From assembly GCF_020091585.1 (NCBI RefSeq), contig NZ_CP083582.1, positions 4,030,001-4,094,000 of the forward strand: DNA of 64,000 nt, given 5' to 3'. Under the pieces are notes generated by a model. It saw nothing but the letters and a program-made list of their open reading frames with translations. It searched no databases and was not told where the DNA came from. The translations under genes and the position numbers were made by a program. Source of the stretch: Kovacikia minuta CCNUW1 (GTDB lineage: Bacteria > Cyanobacteriota > Cyanobacteriia > Leptolyngbyales > Leptolyngbyaceae). Positions 26,570 to 35,598 of this stretch are shown here, one piece after another; position 1 is the first letter of the stretch, and each line of letters opens with the position of its first letter.

Positions 26570-27049
26570 TTGCTAGACGAACAAGCCAAAAAAACAATGC
26601 TGCGGAAAATCCCCCACGGACTTTATATCTGTGGAGTTAAGGAGGGGGATGAAGTCAACGGTTTCACCGCAAGCTGGGTGATGCAAGGTTCCTTTACCCC
26701 ACCCCTTGTTGTGAACTGTGTTAAGCAAGACTCCAAATCTAACGCCATGATCAAAGCCAGTGGGGTGTTTGCCCTCAGCATTCTGGCAGCCGAACAAAAG
26801 GAACTGGCACAAAAGTTCTTTAAACCCCAGCGGCGTGTTGGCAACAAATTTGAAGACGTGGATTTTTATCTCGGCGAAACGGGATGTCCCATTATTTCTG
26901 ACACGCTTGGTTATGTTGAATGTCAGGTTGTTGGTTCCGTAGAAAAAGGGGACCACACTGTCTTTGTTGGAGAAGTCATCGCCGCAGGGATTCACCGTGA
27001 TGGCGAGCCGCTCTTACTGGAAAGCACAGGTTGGCAATACGGAGGGTAA
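26570..27049 (+). CDS. Flavin reductase-like domain protein
   Basis: A 159-residue FMN-binding split-barrel protein. I start it at the TTG at 26570 (MLDEQAKKTMLRKIPHGLYI) because homologues share this N-terminus; an ATG at 26597 is the alternative. The family pattern is clear: GFTASWVMQGSFTPPLVVNC, then SGVFALSILAAEQKELAQKF, and a closing DHTVFVGEVI....EPLLL. It would reduce flavins with NAD(P)H or act as a flavin-binding partner, as the domain does in flavodiiron proteins. Eleven bases separate it from the MIF-like gene, which suggests one operon. Confidence 0.85.
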   Translation: MLDEQAKKTMLRKIPHGLYICGVKEGDEVNGFTASWVMQGSFTPPLVVNCVKQDSKSNAMIKASGVFALSILAAEQKELAQKFFKPQRRVGNKFEDVDFYLGETGCPIISDTLGYVECQVVGSVEKGDHTVFVGEVIAAGIHRDGEPLLLESTGWQYGG

Positions 27050-27060
27050 ATTTTTCCACT

Positions 27061-27411
27061 ATGCCTCTGATTAAAGTTCAAACTTCCATTTCCAAGCCTG
27101 AGTCATCTCAAGTTGAGGCGCTACTTAAAAATCTTTCTGCCAGCCTTGCCAAACACCTTGGAAAACCAGAGTCTTATGTGATGACTGCCCTAGAATCGGG
27201 GCTTAGCATGACCTTTGGCGGAACCTTTGATCCTGTTTGCTACATCGAAGTCAAAAGTGTTGGCAGTATGACCCCAACGCAAACTAAGGCGATGAGCCAA
27301 GACTTTTGTCAACAGGTGAATCAAGCCTTAGGAGTCCCCACAAATCGCACCTATATTGAATTTGCTGACGCGAAAGGTTCCATGTGGGGCTGGAACGCCT
27401 CAACCTTCTGA
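27061..27411 (+). CDS. MIF/phenylpyruvate tautomerase-like protein
   Basis: A 116-residue protein starting MPLIKVQTSISKPESSQVEA. Pro2 would be the catalytic base after removal of Met, as in macrophage migration inhibitory factor and D-dopachrome tautomerase. Other family features are the LGKPESYVMTAL strand-helix, the GG(T)FDPVCYIEVKSVG strand and the C-terminal IEFADAKGSMWGWNASTF. The start at 27061 is fixed by the Pro2 requirement, although the frame is open further upstream. It probably forms a trimer that tautomerises keto acids; a physiological substrate in cyanobacteria is not known. Confidence 0.9.
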   Translation: MPLIKVQTSISKPESSQVEALLKNLSASLAKHLGKPESYVMTALESGLSMTFGGTFDPVCYIEVKSVGSMTPTQTKAMSQDFCQQVNQALGVPTNRTYIEFADAKGSMWGWNASTF

Positions 27412-27436
27412 ATTTTGGCTGACTGTTACCTGATAA

Positions 27437-27503
27437 GGGGCAGAGGACCGTATGCTGAGTGCGAGCACAGGCGAATGCTCAGCACTCAGCATGCCCCTGC
27501 CCC
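27437..27503 (+). terminator. Long hairpin after the MIF-like gene
   Basis: Outer arms GGGGCAG (27437-27443) and CTGCCCC (27497-27503) enclose inner arms ATGCTGAGTGC (27452-27462) and GCACTCAGCAT (27482-27492). It is well placed as a terminator, but there is no T run directly after it. It may instead be a dispersed repeat. Confidence 0.5.
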
Positions 27504-27604
27504 TATCCCCCACCTACTGGGTCAAAAAAAAATTCATTTGCTGAACTGTGGAGTAACATGCCTCATGGAACTCTGTCTAGTTTGAGCAGCCGAGGAGTGA
27601 TGCA

Positions 27605-28270
27605 ATGGCATACGGGTCAACCCTCTCCCTGAAACAGAACGTTTCTCTGATTGTACACATGTTTCTTTTAACAGGGATTGGGCTGATAGGGATAGGATCA
27701 ATAGAGATAAAACAGGGAGACGTTAAAGCGCTGGAAACAGGGCCGACGCAAACTGCGACGAAGAGTGGGTGGCGCGGTTCTTCCTTTCCAGTAGAAAATT
27801 TTCAAGGCTATACCTCTCCGTTTGGTTACCGACAATCGCCCGATGGCTCAAGTAGTCAGGAATTCCACAAGGGGTTGGATATGGCGGCTCCGCAAGGGAG
27901 CTATATCCGTAATTGGTGGACGGGTAAGGTTGTTGAGGTTTCAGATGATACGTTGTGTGGAACCTCCGTTGTCATTCAATCTGGGGGATGGGAGCATATC
28001 TATTGCCACATGGAAGGGCATGTAGAGACGGCTAATAAACAAAAATACTTAATGGATCGCACAGGGGGGATTCAACTGTTTGAAGGACAGGTTGTTCCAG
28101 CGGGTGCTCGGATTGGGCGAGTGGGAATGACAGGACGCACTACGGGGCCTCATCTTCACTGGGGCTTAAAGTATACAGGACAGTATGTTGATCCTGCCCT
28201 CGTTTTGAGGGCAATGTATGTGGAGCAGACGAAGTATAGTGCTGCTCCTCAAGGAGTCGGCGGGCAGTAA
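27605..28270 (+). CDS. M23 family metallopeptidase (LytM-like)
   Basis: A 221-residue protein with an N-terminal membrane anchor or uncleaved signal (SLIVHMFLLTGIGLIGIGSI) and a LytM peptidase domain. The zinc ligands are visible: HKGLD at 88-92 (His88 and Asp92) and HLH at 183-185 (GPHLHWGLKY). The typical TSPFGYRQSP and SGGWEHIYCHM are also present, though the tyrosine of the latter is followed by CHM instead of the usual AHL. It likely cuts peptidoglycan cross-links in the periplasm. AGGAG ends about 9 bases upstream of the ATG. It stands alone. Confidence 0.88.
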   Translation: MAYGSTLSLKQNVSLIVHMFLLTGIGLIGIGSIEIKQGDVKALETGPTQTATKSGWRGSSFPVENFQGYTSPFGYRQSPDGSSSQEFHKGLDMAAPQGSYIRNWWTGKVVEVSDDTLCGTSVVIQSGGWEHIYCHMEGHVETANKQKYLMDRTGGIQLFEGQVVPAGARIGRVGMTGRTTGPHLHWGLKYTGQYVDPALVLRAMYVEQTKYSAAPQGVGGQ

Positions 28271-28408
28271 GGGGTTTGGAGGCAACAGGCAAGAACTGAA
28301 AACTATTGCCACCGTTCTGGGGGATGGGCGTTTGCTAAATCACAACTACCCTTTCTGATTACCGCTCACCCAGAACCTGCATCACCCCTTATTCTTCTTC
28401 TGACCGAC

Positions 28409-30310
28409 CTAGGATTGAACATTGACCACGGTGGATTGTGCCTGGTATTCTTCAACGATCTTGCGGAAGTCGTCACCTTCGATCGTTTCCTGTTCCAGCA
28501 GGATATCAACCAGGCGATCGACCATGACACGGTTTTCCCGGATCATGCGACGGGCTTCCTGATAGCAGTGCATGGCAATTTCCCGGATTTGGTGGTCAAT
28601 TTGGGTTGCCACCTCTTCCGAGTATTCATTCCGAGGCATCCAGCTTCGTCCCAGGAAGACCTCGTTGCCACCGCTTTCTAGAGCCACCAGACCCAGCTCA
28701 GACATCCCGTAACGGGTCACCATTTCCCGTGCCAGGTCAGCAACGGCTTTAATGTCACTGCTGGCTCCAGCGGTAATCTCAGAATCCCCAAAAACTTCCT
28801 GCTCTGCTGCCCGCCCCCCCAGGGACATGGTAATCCGATCCGTCAACCATGCTTTGGTATACAGACCGCTGTCAATCATCTCTTCGTTGAATGCCTGCTG
28901 GGCAAAACCACCCACGCCCCCCGATCGTGGGATAATCGTCACTTTATTCAGGGGATCAGAGTTTTTCAGCAGTGTCATCAACAGCGCGTGACCAATTTCG
29001 TGATAGGCAATCAAACGTTTCTTCTTGCTATCGAGCAGCGGAGTGAGGGAAAGCCCGATCGTAATTCGATCGATCGCGTCGTCAATTTCCAACATGGTAA
29101 TGGCATCTTTACGACGGCGGGCGGTGAGAATGGCGGCTTCATTCAACAGGTTGGCCAGGTCTGCACCGGAAAAACCAGGCGTGCGACGGGCGATCGCTTC
29201 CATTGACACGTCCGGTTCCAGCTTTTTATTCCGGGCATGAACTTCCAGAATGCCTAACCGACCTTTGTAGCTGGGCAAATCCACAGTGACCTGACGGTCA
29301 AACCGACCAGGACGCAACAGCGCCGAGTCCAACACATCGGGGCGGTTCGTCGCCGCAATGATGATAATCCCCGTGTTGCCCTCAAACCCATCCATCTCGG
29401 TCAACAACTGGTTCAGCGTTTGCTCCCGTTCGTCGTTGCCCCCACCAATCCCGGCACCCCGTTGCCGCCCTACCGCATCAATTTCATCAATGAAGATGAT
29501 GCAGGGGGCATTCTCCTTCGCTTTCTTGAACAAATCACGCACTCGTGATGCGCCTACGCCCACAAACATCTCCACAAATTCTGAACCAGAAATGCTGAAG
29601 AAGGGCACCCCTGCTTCGCCTGCGATCGCCTTTGCCAGGAGCGTTTTACCCGTTCCAGGAGGACCAATCAACAGGACACCTTTGGGAATGCGGGCACCTA
29701 CTGCGGTGAAGCGTTCCGGCTTTTTGAGGAAGGTGACCACTTCCTGGAGTTCTTCCTTGGCTTCTTCAATCCCTGCCACATCATCGAACATGACACCCGT
29801 TTTGGCTTCCATCTGGAACCGGGCGCGAGACTTGCCAAAGTTCATTGCCTGTCCGGGACCACCCGGAGCATTACTGGAACGGCGAATAATTAGTAGAAGC
29901 CCACCAATCAGCAGGAAGAACAACAGCAGGTTTGCCAGCAAACCCATCACAGCACTGTTATCCGCTGTTGGCTGAACTGAATAATCAACCCTATTTTTTT
30001 GTAGACTTTGAGTTAATTCCGGATATTTTTCAAACAGGGCAACTTCCTTTGGGGGGTCTCCTTTTTTCTGATTATCCAGCGTTACCCTGGCAACCCGCTG
30101 GGTCGGGTCAATCTCCACTTTGGAAACTTGTCCCTCGTTTACCTTTTGGAGGAGATCGCTGTAGGACATTTCGTTGGGCTTATTTGCCAGTGCGGGTAGG
30201 GTCAGCGTCAATCCCTGGGCAATGACCCAAATAGCAGTAATTAATCCTCTGGCAGCGGAACCTTTTTTTTGCGATCGTCTCAAAGAAGTCGTTGTCCGGA
30301 AACCTTTCAT
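28409..30310 (-). CDS. ftsH: ATP-dependent zinc metalloprotease FtsH
   Basis: A 633-residue membrane AAA protease. An N-terminal membrane segment ([19 protein letters not shown]) is followed by a lumenal domain, a second segment ([19 protein letters not shown], about 124-142), the AAA module with Walker A GPPGTGKT at 216-223, Walker [12 protein letters not shown], the second-region motif [18 protein letters not shown], and the protease motif HEIGH at 437-441. In cyanobacteria FtsH complexes degrade photodamaged D1 during photosystem II repair; which of the four paralogues this is cannot be told. A perfect 25-bp palindrome lies 25 bases upstream of the start. Confidence 0.95.
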   Translation of the reverse strand: MKGFRTTTSLRRSQKKGSAARGLITAIWVIAQGLTLTLPALANKPNEMSYSDLLQKVNEGQVSKVEIDPTQRVARVTLDNQKKGDPPKEVALFEKYPELTQSLQKNRVDYSVQPTADNSAVMGLLANLLLFFLLIGGLLLIIRRSSNAPGGPGQAMNFGKSRARFQMEAKTGVMFDDVAGIEEAKEELQEVVTFLKKPERFTAVGARIPKGVLLIGPPGTGKTLLAKAIAGEAGVPFFSISGSEFVEMFVGVGASRVRDLFKKAKENAPCIIFIDEIDAVGRQRGAGIGGGNDEREQTLNQLLTEMDGFEGNTGIIIIAATNRPDVLDSALLRPGRFDRQVTVDLPSYKGRLGILEVHARNKKLEPDVSMEAIARRTPGFSGADLANLLNEAAILTARRRKDAITMLEIDDAIDRITIGLSLTPLLDSKKKRLIAYHEIGHALLMTLLKNSDPLNKVTIIPRSGGVGGFAQQAFNEEMIDSGLYTKAWLTDRITMSLGGRAAEQEVFGDSEITAGASSDIKAVADLAREMVTRYGMSELGLVALESGGNEVFLGRSWMPRNEYSEEVATQIDHQIREIAMHCYQEARRMIRENRVMVDRLVDILLEQETIEGDDFRKIVEEYQAQSTVVNVQS

Positions 30311-30334
30311 ACGGAGCGCCTTTTACCTGCTGCC

Positions 30335-30391
30335 TTCCTGCCTTTATAACGAGTTTAGCTATCTACGCTAAACTCGTTATAAAGGCAGGAA
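30335..30391 (-). promoter_or_regulatory. Perfect 25-bp inverted repeat in the ftsH leader
   Basis: Arms 30335-30359 and 30367-30391 are exact reverse complements (TTCCTGCCTTTATAACG... and its mirror) with a 7-base loop TATCTAC. It lies between the FMN reductase gene and ftsH, both on the minus strand. Without a T run it could terminate the first gene, attenuate or stabilise ftsH mRNA, or be a miniature mobile element. Confidence 0.75.
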
Positions 30392-30474
30392 AGACCTGTT
30401 CAAAATCTATCCTAACCTCTTCCCAGGTTAGCGGGTAAGAGAATAACAATAGCTACATGATGCTTTCCCAACGC

Positions 30475-31041
30475 CTAAACAACTGCGGCTGCTTGGAGGG
30501 CAACTCCGCGTAACTTTTGAGTATTTTCTACCAGGCTTTGGGCAAAGGCATCTATCCGTTTTAAAAGATTTTCGTCTTGCAGATTACCATCCTGATCAAA
30601 GGCTTTCCAGGCTTGCCCGATGGCAACCTGTTCAGGAATGGTCCAGGCATGTATCCACCGCAGGATAGTACGCATATCGTTTAAGGCGTTGCTATTGGAC
30701 TGCCCGCCCAATACACTCATTAAGCCAGTCACCTTACCGGAAAAATGCTCAAACCCCATCAGATCCAGCGCGTTCTTCAGTACCCCACTGAGACTGCCAT
30801 GATATTCAGGGGTGACCAAAATGACACCATCGGCTTGAAGCACAGATTGGCGCATCCTTTTAACATCAGGGTAATCAGGGTACTCGTCACTACCGTCACA
30901 GAAGGGGAGGTTGAGTTGGCGCAGATCCAAAATCTCAACCTCAGCCCCCAATGCTCTAACGCGCTCTGCGGCAGCCTGCAAAGCGTACTGGCTGTAGGAG
31001 TCGGGTCTCAAACTGCCAGCAATACCAACGATTTTAACCAT
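30475..31041 (-). CDS. NADPH-dependent FMN reductase family protein
   Basis: A 188-residue flavodoxin-fold protein started at the ATG at 31041 (MVKIVGIAGSLRPDSYSQYA), with AAAGGGG upstream; a TTG two codons earlier is less likely. The phosphate-binding GSLRPDSYS loop, VILVTPEYHGSLSGVLKNAL and VTGLMSVLGGQSNSNAL are typical of the NAD(P)H:FMN/quinone oxidoreductase family (SsuE/ArsH/ChrR type). It would reduce quinones, azo dyes or metals with NADPH. It precedes ftsH on the same strand but a long palindrome separates them. Confidence 0.9.
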   Translation of the reverse strand: MVKIVGIAGSLRPDSYSQYALQAAAERVRALGAEVEILDLRQLNLPFCDGSDEYPDYPDVKRMRQSVLQADGVILVTPEYHGSLSGVLKNALDLMGFEHFSGKVTGLMSVLGGQSNSNALNDMRTILRWIHAWTIPEQVAIGQAWKAFDQDGNLQDENLLKRIDAFAQSLVENTQKLRGVALQAAAVV

Positions 31042-31254
31042 AGCCAAACCCCTTTCTAAACAAGAATCTTTAGTTAGTTTGATTCTAGCATAATTAATCC
31101 GTATTCATAATGAGTACGCTTAAGAATGGGGATCTTTTCCTGCCTTTCAGATTTTGGTTTCTACAACAGTTTTTAGATCAGTCAGCCGTGGCTTTGTGAA
31201 GTGGGGGGGTATGGGTGGGTGGATGAAAGCGGGATGGTATTTCTCAACGAGTCC

Positions 31255-31530
31255 CTATGCAACCAGTTCTGCTAGTTGGGGGCGTTGGGCATTATGGGGA
31301 ACCTCTACCAGGTTGGGAGCAAGGCGATCGCCTGATTCGGCAGGAGCTTTTTCTAAAACTTTGACCTCAATATTGATCGCAACCAGATAGGAACCTGGCT
31401 CCCCCGCGATCGCCTCGGCAACCAGATCCGCCAAAGCCGGATGGGCAGCGCTGATTGGATCGCGCAGGGTGCAACGATCCCATTCATAGCGGGCGTTGGG
31501 GTCAAGACTGAGAATATAGTGCTTTGTCAT
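31255..31530 (-). CDS. Conserved-looking hypothetical protein
   Basis: A 91-residue soluble protein (MTKHYILSLDPNARYEWDRC, ALADLVAEAIAGEPGSYLVA). The residue mix is balanced and the frame carries HIP1-type words in coding context, as do the other native genes. No domain or family is recognised. It stands alone between the FMN reductase gene and a gene-poor stretch; the ATG at 31530 is the natural start. Confidence 0.55.
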   Translation of the reverse strand: MTKHYILSLDPNARYEWDRCTLRDPISAAHPALADLVAEAIAGEPGSYLVAINIEVKVLEKAPAESGDRLAPNLVEVPHNAQRPQLAELVA

Positions 31531-31937
31531 AGGTCAAAGGCTTGAGTCCGTAATAAATTAATTATAGTACAGATGTACTCTAACTGCCAGCACCCATCGT
31601 TCCTTTCCCCAAAAGACATGGGGATGGAGATGGGAGGAAAAGGGGGAGTGGATGTCTTCCTGCACAAATAGTTGTCCGTTTGCCAATACTTGACCGGAAC
31701 CGCTTGAAACCGCACATCGCATCGCTAAACTGCTCCTGTGATTTGATTTGAATGCATCTAGCATAGGTCGCAACGGGTGTACAGAGCTTATTGCGCCTGG
31801 TGCGATGTTCTGGGGTATCTGCTAAAAGCAAGGGTTGGTCAAAGCATATATTTTGCCTAAAAGCTATTTCTTGCAAAAATTGTTTACCATTAAGCTAGAG
31901 ATAAAGATGGTATCCGTTAATTTTTGGATGGGAAATC
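31531..31937. other. Intergenic region, no gene seen
   Basis: Minus-strand open frames of 60-100 codons cross this interval, but their translations are not protein-like. The last 80 bases are A/T-rich and probably hold the promoter of the next gene. Confidence 0.55.
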
Positions 31938-32687
31938 ATGGTTAAAGAAGTTCTTAGCCCAAGTCAACTGCACCAAAAATCGACAGAAGAACTGAAGCAA
32001 GAACTTCTGATGCTGGCGCAGGATCGCGATACAGAGCCTTTTGGTAAGAAGGTGAAGTTCTTTAAAGATGAACTGGAGCCAATTTTTGAGGAGTTAAGTT
32101 TGCGCAATCCGGTGCCCGATCCTGAGGAGCAGGCAGCTTTGATTTCGGGGGTATGGACGCCTGTTTGGTCTACGATTCCGTTTCAAGATGCGATTCCAGG
32201 AAGATTGAGGGAGCAGTCCTACCAGATTTTTCATGATGATGGCTACTATGCCAATATTGCGCGCTACACCCCAGGCTCTAAATTACCTTTTCTGCAAAAG
32301 CTGCAATCCTTTCTGCTGGCGTATGACTTCATGATTGTGCAGAAGTACGGAGTAAGCGACGATCGCTGGTCAATTGAAAATATTGCGATCAAGCAGAAAT
32401 TCAGATTTGGTGGGGTTCCCCTCAGTGTCGAAAAGGCAGAGGAGTGGTTTACCCAGGTTGTGCAATCGAAGTTGGATGCTGCTGCCGACGTTGAGGATTT
32501 TTCGGAAATACCTGAATTCCAGAATCTGGATCAAAACACTGCCAAACGATTCAAAAAAACCTTCCGGGCAACTCCCCTGTTTGAGCATCTTTATTTCGAT
32601 CGCGATTTCCGCTTAGTCAAATCTAAACGGGAAGCCAAACAGCGTCCTTCTTATACGATCGCGGTTCGTGTGGCAGGGGATCGGTAA
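31938..32687 (+). CDS. Conserved cyanobacterial protein, possibly PAP/fibrillin-like
   Basis: A 249-residue soluble protein. The N-terminal 60 residues are helical (STEELKQELLMLAQDRDTEP); the centre reads LISGVWTPVWSTIPFQDAIP and YQIFHDDGYYANIARYTPGS, which recalls the lipocalin-like start of plastid-lipid-associated (PAP/fibrillin) proteins, where a G-W motif opens the barrel. A late LFEHLYFDRDFRLVKS also fits that fold. PAP proteins bind lipids or quinones at thylakoids; the assignment is weak. The gene is monocistronic. Confidence 0.6.
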   Translation: MVKEVLSPSQLHQKSTEELKQELLMLAQDRDTEPFGKKVKFFKDELEPIFEELSLRNPVPDPEEQAALISGVWTPVWSTIPFQDAIPGRLREQSYQIFHDDGYYANIARYTPGSKLPFLQKLQSFLLAYDFMIVQKYGVSDDRWSIENIAIKQKFRFGGVPLSVEKAEEWFTQVVQSKLDAAADVEDFSEIPEFQNLDQNTAKRFKKTFRATPLFEHLYFDRDFRLVKSKREAKQRPSYTIAVRVAGDR

Positions 32688-32731
32688 GCGGTGTCAGCTG
32701 TCAGGTGTCAGGCAAAATGCAACTTTAGGCA

Positions 32732-34360
32732 TTAGGGTTGTTTCCAGACTTTGATCTGGACTTGATCGGAATCTAAACTGCTTGCTAAGCCAACCAGGGT
32801 TTTGCCGTCCGGTGTAACAACCAGAGAACTCATCCATCCTGTATTCAAAACAGCTTCAAGTCGGGCTGTTTGCAAGTTCCAAACCTTCAATTGTTTTTGC
32901 GTGATGCCAAAAATGCGATCGCGGCTTAATGCTAGCGGAACATCTGAGAATATTGTGCGAGAAAAGGTTGCAGATGTGGTTGCTTTGACATCGCCAGTTG
33001 TGAGATCCCACACTTTGAGGCGCGTTTCAAATTTTTTGAAGGTGTTGCCAAACTGCAAAACGGCCAGTTTGCCATCAAGACTCATGTGAGCAGACAGAAA
33101 ACTATCTACAAACATATTTTCTACGTGCTGGGTGGGAATTGTCTTTACCTCGTTGGTGGTTAAATCGACCAGTTTTAGATCGCTGATCAATGCTGTCTTG
33201 CTGGTGGGATTAATTGCTAGAGGGTTGAACTGCCCTGCCTGATCATCAATTACGGTGAGCGGACCAAAGGTTGTTTCAGACTTAGCAACCTTAGGGAACG
33301 TTGCTTTGAGTTGCCCCGTGGCTAAATCCCATTGCTTGATTGCACCGTAGCTGCCGCTGACAACCGTTTTGCCGTCGGGAGTAATTTCTACCAAATTCAC
33401 GTCTTCAGCATGACCAACCAGAATTCGAGGACTTTGTTTAGCCGTCACATCCCAGATTCGTACCATATGATCCGCACTGCCAGTCACGATCGTCTTAGCG
33501 TTGGGTGCGATCGCCACTGCCCTGATCTTACCCGAATCGCTTTGGAGGGTTTTTCTTAGCTGTCCTGTTTTCAAATCCCAAATTTTAATTGCCTTATCGT
33601 CCCCACCACTGACTAAGATTTGTCCATCTGCACTCATTGCCAAAGCCGATGCCGCCGGATGCCCAATCAGGGTGTGAACCAGGGAGAACCTGCACGCAGG
33701 CGAATGGTTGGTGGGTTGGGAGCAGGACGCTGCTGCTCCTAAAGATTCAGATTCACCGGATAGGCTTGGGCGAAAAGTACCTGTAACTTGCAGGAAAGCA
33801 ATTAGAAATCCGATCAGGAAGATGCCCCACAGTATGCCATTCGGGAACCATTGATTGAAATGATTGGAAGGGGAGGTGGGATTTGCCTGCCCCAGAATCA
33901 TTTGAGCCAGATCGCGACGACTTCGATCGGCTTCTGACCAAAAGGCTGCCCAAAATGCGACCAAGAGGGCGATCGGCAACCCTACAAACTGCAAAGCAAG
34001 AGTGTTCGGCATCGCCCCCGTTAACCAGACGGGCAAGGAAAAGCTATACCAGGCAAGATACCAAAACACTAAAAACGCAACGACAAAAGGATGCAGCCGC
34101 ATCGTGATGAAAACGCTGGTTCCAAATGATGAGGATTCAAACCGTCCCCGAATCATGGGCAAGAAAGAATTGCGATGGTGAATGATGCGGTGAATCTGGA
34201 AACCTGCTTCCGAAAGGGTGCCTTCGTAGGGCAAATGGTTACGGGAGAATTGCCATCGCATTGGTTTTTCCGGTTCAATCTGGGTCGCCATCCGTTGCAG
34301 CACAACTGATAGCGGATCGGGGGTCTGAAGCGTAAACGTGTCGTAGGGTAAAAGTTTCAC
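32732..34360 (-). CDS. Membrane-anchored WD40 repeat protein
   Basis: A 542-residue protein. Residues 1-90 form an N-terminal domain; two hydrophobic segments follow (FVVAFLVFWYLAWYSF and LALQFVGLPIALLVAFWAAF), with a third near 175-192 (GILWGIFLIGFLIAFLQV). Residues about 225-540 form a WD40 propeller with recognisable blades ending IKIWDLKTGQLR, VRIWDVTAKQ, IKQWDLATGQLK and VKVWDLTTGD. The repeats face one side of the membrane and should bind a partner. The first half resembles uncharacterised cyanobacterial membrane proteins. No operon partner is present. Confidence 0.85.
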   Translation of the reverse strand: MKLLPYDTFTLQTPDPLSVVLQRMATQIEPEKPMRWQFSRNHLPYEGTLSEAGFQIHRIIHHRNSFLPMIRGRFESSSFGTSVFITMRLHPFVVAFLVFWYLAWYSFSLPVWLTGAMPNTLALQFVGLPIALLVAFWAAFWSEADRSRRDLAQMILGQANPTSPSNHFNQWFPNGILWGIFLIGFLIAFLQVTGTFRPSLSGESESLGAAASCSQPTNHSPACRFSLVHTLIGHPAASALAMSADGQILVSGGDDKAIKIWDLKTGQLRKTLQSDSGKIRAVAIAPNAKTIVTGSADHMVRIWDVTAKQSPRILVGHAEDVNLVEITPDGKTVVSGSYGAIKQWDLATGQLKATFPKVAKSETTFGPLTVIDDQAGQFNPLAINPTSKTALISDLKLVDLTTNEVKTIPTQHVENMFVDSFLSAHMSLDGKLAVLQFGNTFKKFETRLKVWDLTTGDVKATTSATFSRTIFSDVPLALSRDRIFGITQKQLKVWNLQTARLEAVLNTGWMSSLVVTPDGKTLVGLASSLDSDQVQIKVWKQP

Positions 34361-34709
34361 GGAGTCATCACTCCAAGTTCATGGGATTCAGCTAAGATTC
34401 CCTGCAAAAGTAGTTTTTAGGCACCATGCCTATTTCCAATTGGGGTGCTTAGTCGATCAAGCTCAAGTAGTGATACAAATCGACAAGAAGAAATTCCGGT
34501 TCGTTTAAGTGTCGTTCTATACCTGGTCAGGTTTTAAGCAATTTAAGGCAGAATGCCTAAGACAGAGGGAAATAGCGATCGTTTCTTTCTTCTACCTTCT
34601 GCCTTGTTGTTACTGCCCTCGTCTGACTGGAGATGACACTAAAACGTGATGGATCAGGAAATTCCTGTGGAAGACTGAAGTATAGGTTAATACTCAGCCC
34701 ATTGTTTGT
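34361..34709. other. Intergenic region with divergent promoters
   Basis: It separates the WD40 gene (minus) from the pentapeptide gene (plus) and must hold both promoters. I see no RNA gene or strong dyad. Confidence 0.5.
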
Positions 34710-35528
34710 ATGCTGACCCATGATTATGCCAACCAGGTCTTGCAAAATCGTTCTTTTAAGGGATTAGATTTGACTGGTGCAGATTTTAGCAGTTCGGATT
34801 TGCGGGGATGCGATTTCTCAGGTGCAACCCTGGTAGAAGCAAATTTTGAAGGCGTAAGAACGGGGCAGAGCCGTCAACAGATAAACCGATTGGTTGCTGC
34901 GGCGATCGTTGCTCCCGCGTTAATCATTGGTTTGTGCATGCTTGTTGTCCAAATTCCTATCAATCTGTTGGGCGATCGCTTCTACCAAAACTTCGACTTT
35001 CTGCTCGGTTGGCTGCCGCTACTGGCGATAGTCTTCGAGATTCTGTTTCGCGACAGCATGATCCTTCACTTTCCCAGAGCCTCTAACTATCTGGGTGTGG
35101 CAGGTGTTGCTGCCCTGTTCCAGATAATGGTTGGTTTCACCCTATTTCTTGCCATCATCAGCCTATCCAGTTTTGGGACTGGGGCAGGTGCGCAAGGGCT
35201 ATTTCTGCTGGTACTGGTGGGCATTTCTGCGATCGTCACCCGCCGCATTTTTAAGTGGGTAATTGAGTCAATTCAGAGCAGTTGTGGAACCTCTTTTAGA
35301 AAGGCAAATCTGACCAACGCTAACCTCAGCGGTACCGTCATCCAAAATACCGATTTCTGTTTTGCGGTGTTAACTGGAGCCTGCATCTTTGAATGGACCA
35401 TTCAACATCACACGCAATTTGCTAACGTCTATTGCGAGTATCTTTATCTCGAACCTGCCCAACAACAGCGGCACCCAACGGAGGGCAAATTTCGGCAGAG
35501 TGAACTAGAACAGTTTTTATATCAGTAG
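34710..35528 (+). CDS. Pentapeptide-repeat protein with an inserted membrane domain
   Basis: A 272-residue protein with a split architecture. Residues about 12-50 carry pentapeptide repeats of the A(D/N)LXX type (FKGLDLTGADFSSSDLRGCD, FSGATLVEANFEG). Four hydrophobic segments follow (such as LVAAAIVAPALIIGLCMLVV and VGFTLFLAIISLSS). Residues about 195-230 resume the repeats (FRKANLTNANLSGTVIQNTD, FCFAVLTGACIF). The two repeat blocks would form a short right-handed quadrilateral helix on the same side of the membrane. Function is unknown. A single promoter is likely; the next gene, ubiD, starts 70 bases later. Confidence 0.8.
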   Translation: MLTHDYANQVLQNRSFKGLDLTGADFSSSDLRGCDFSGATLVEANFEGVRTGQSRQQINRLVAAAIVAPALIIGLCMLVVQIPINLLGDRFYQNFDFLLGWLPLLAIVFEILFRDSMILHFPRASNYLGVAGVAALFQIMVGFTLFLAIISLSSFGTGAGAQGLFLLVLVGISAIVTRRIFKWVIESIQSSCGTSFRKANLTNANLSGTVIQNTDFCFAVLTGACIFEWTIQHHTQFANVYCEYLYLEPAQQQRHPTEGKFRQSELEQFLYQ

Positions 35529-35598
35529 CACCAGGTTTTGACCAAATCACGCGTGCAGAGTAGCCCATAATGGAGAGGATGCTTTACATTGCTTCACT

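Noticed and set aside
31580-31876. Minus-strand 98-codon ORF
   Set aside because: No domain, poor composition and overlapping open frames; likely chance.
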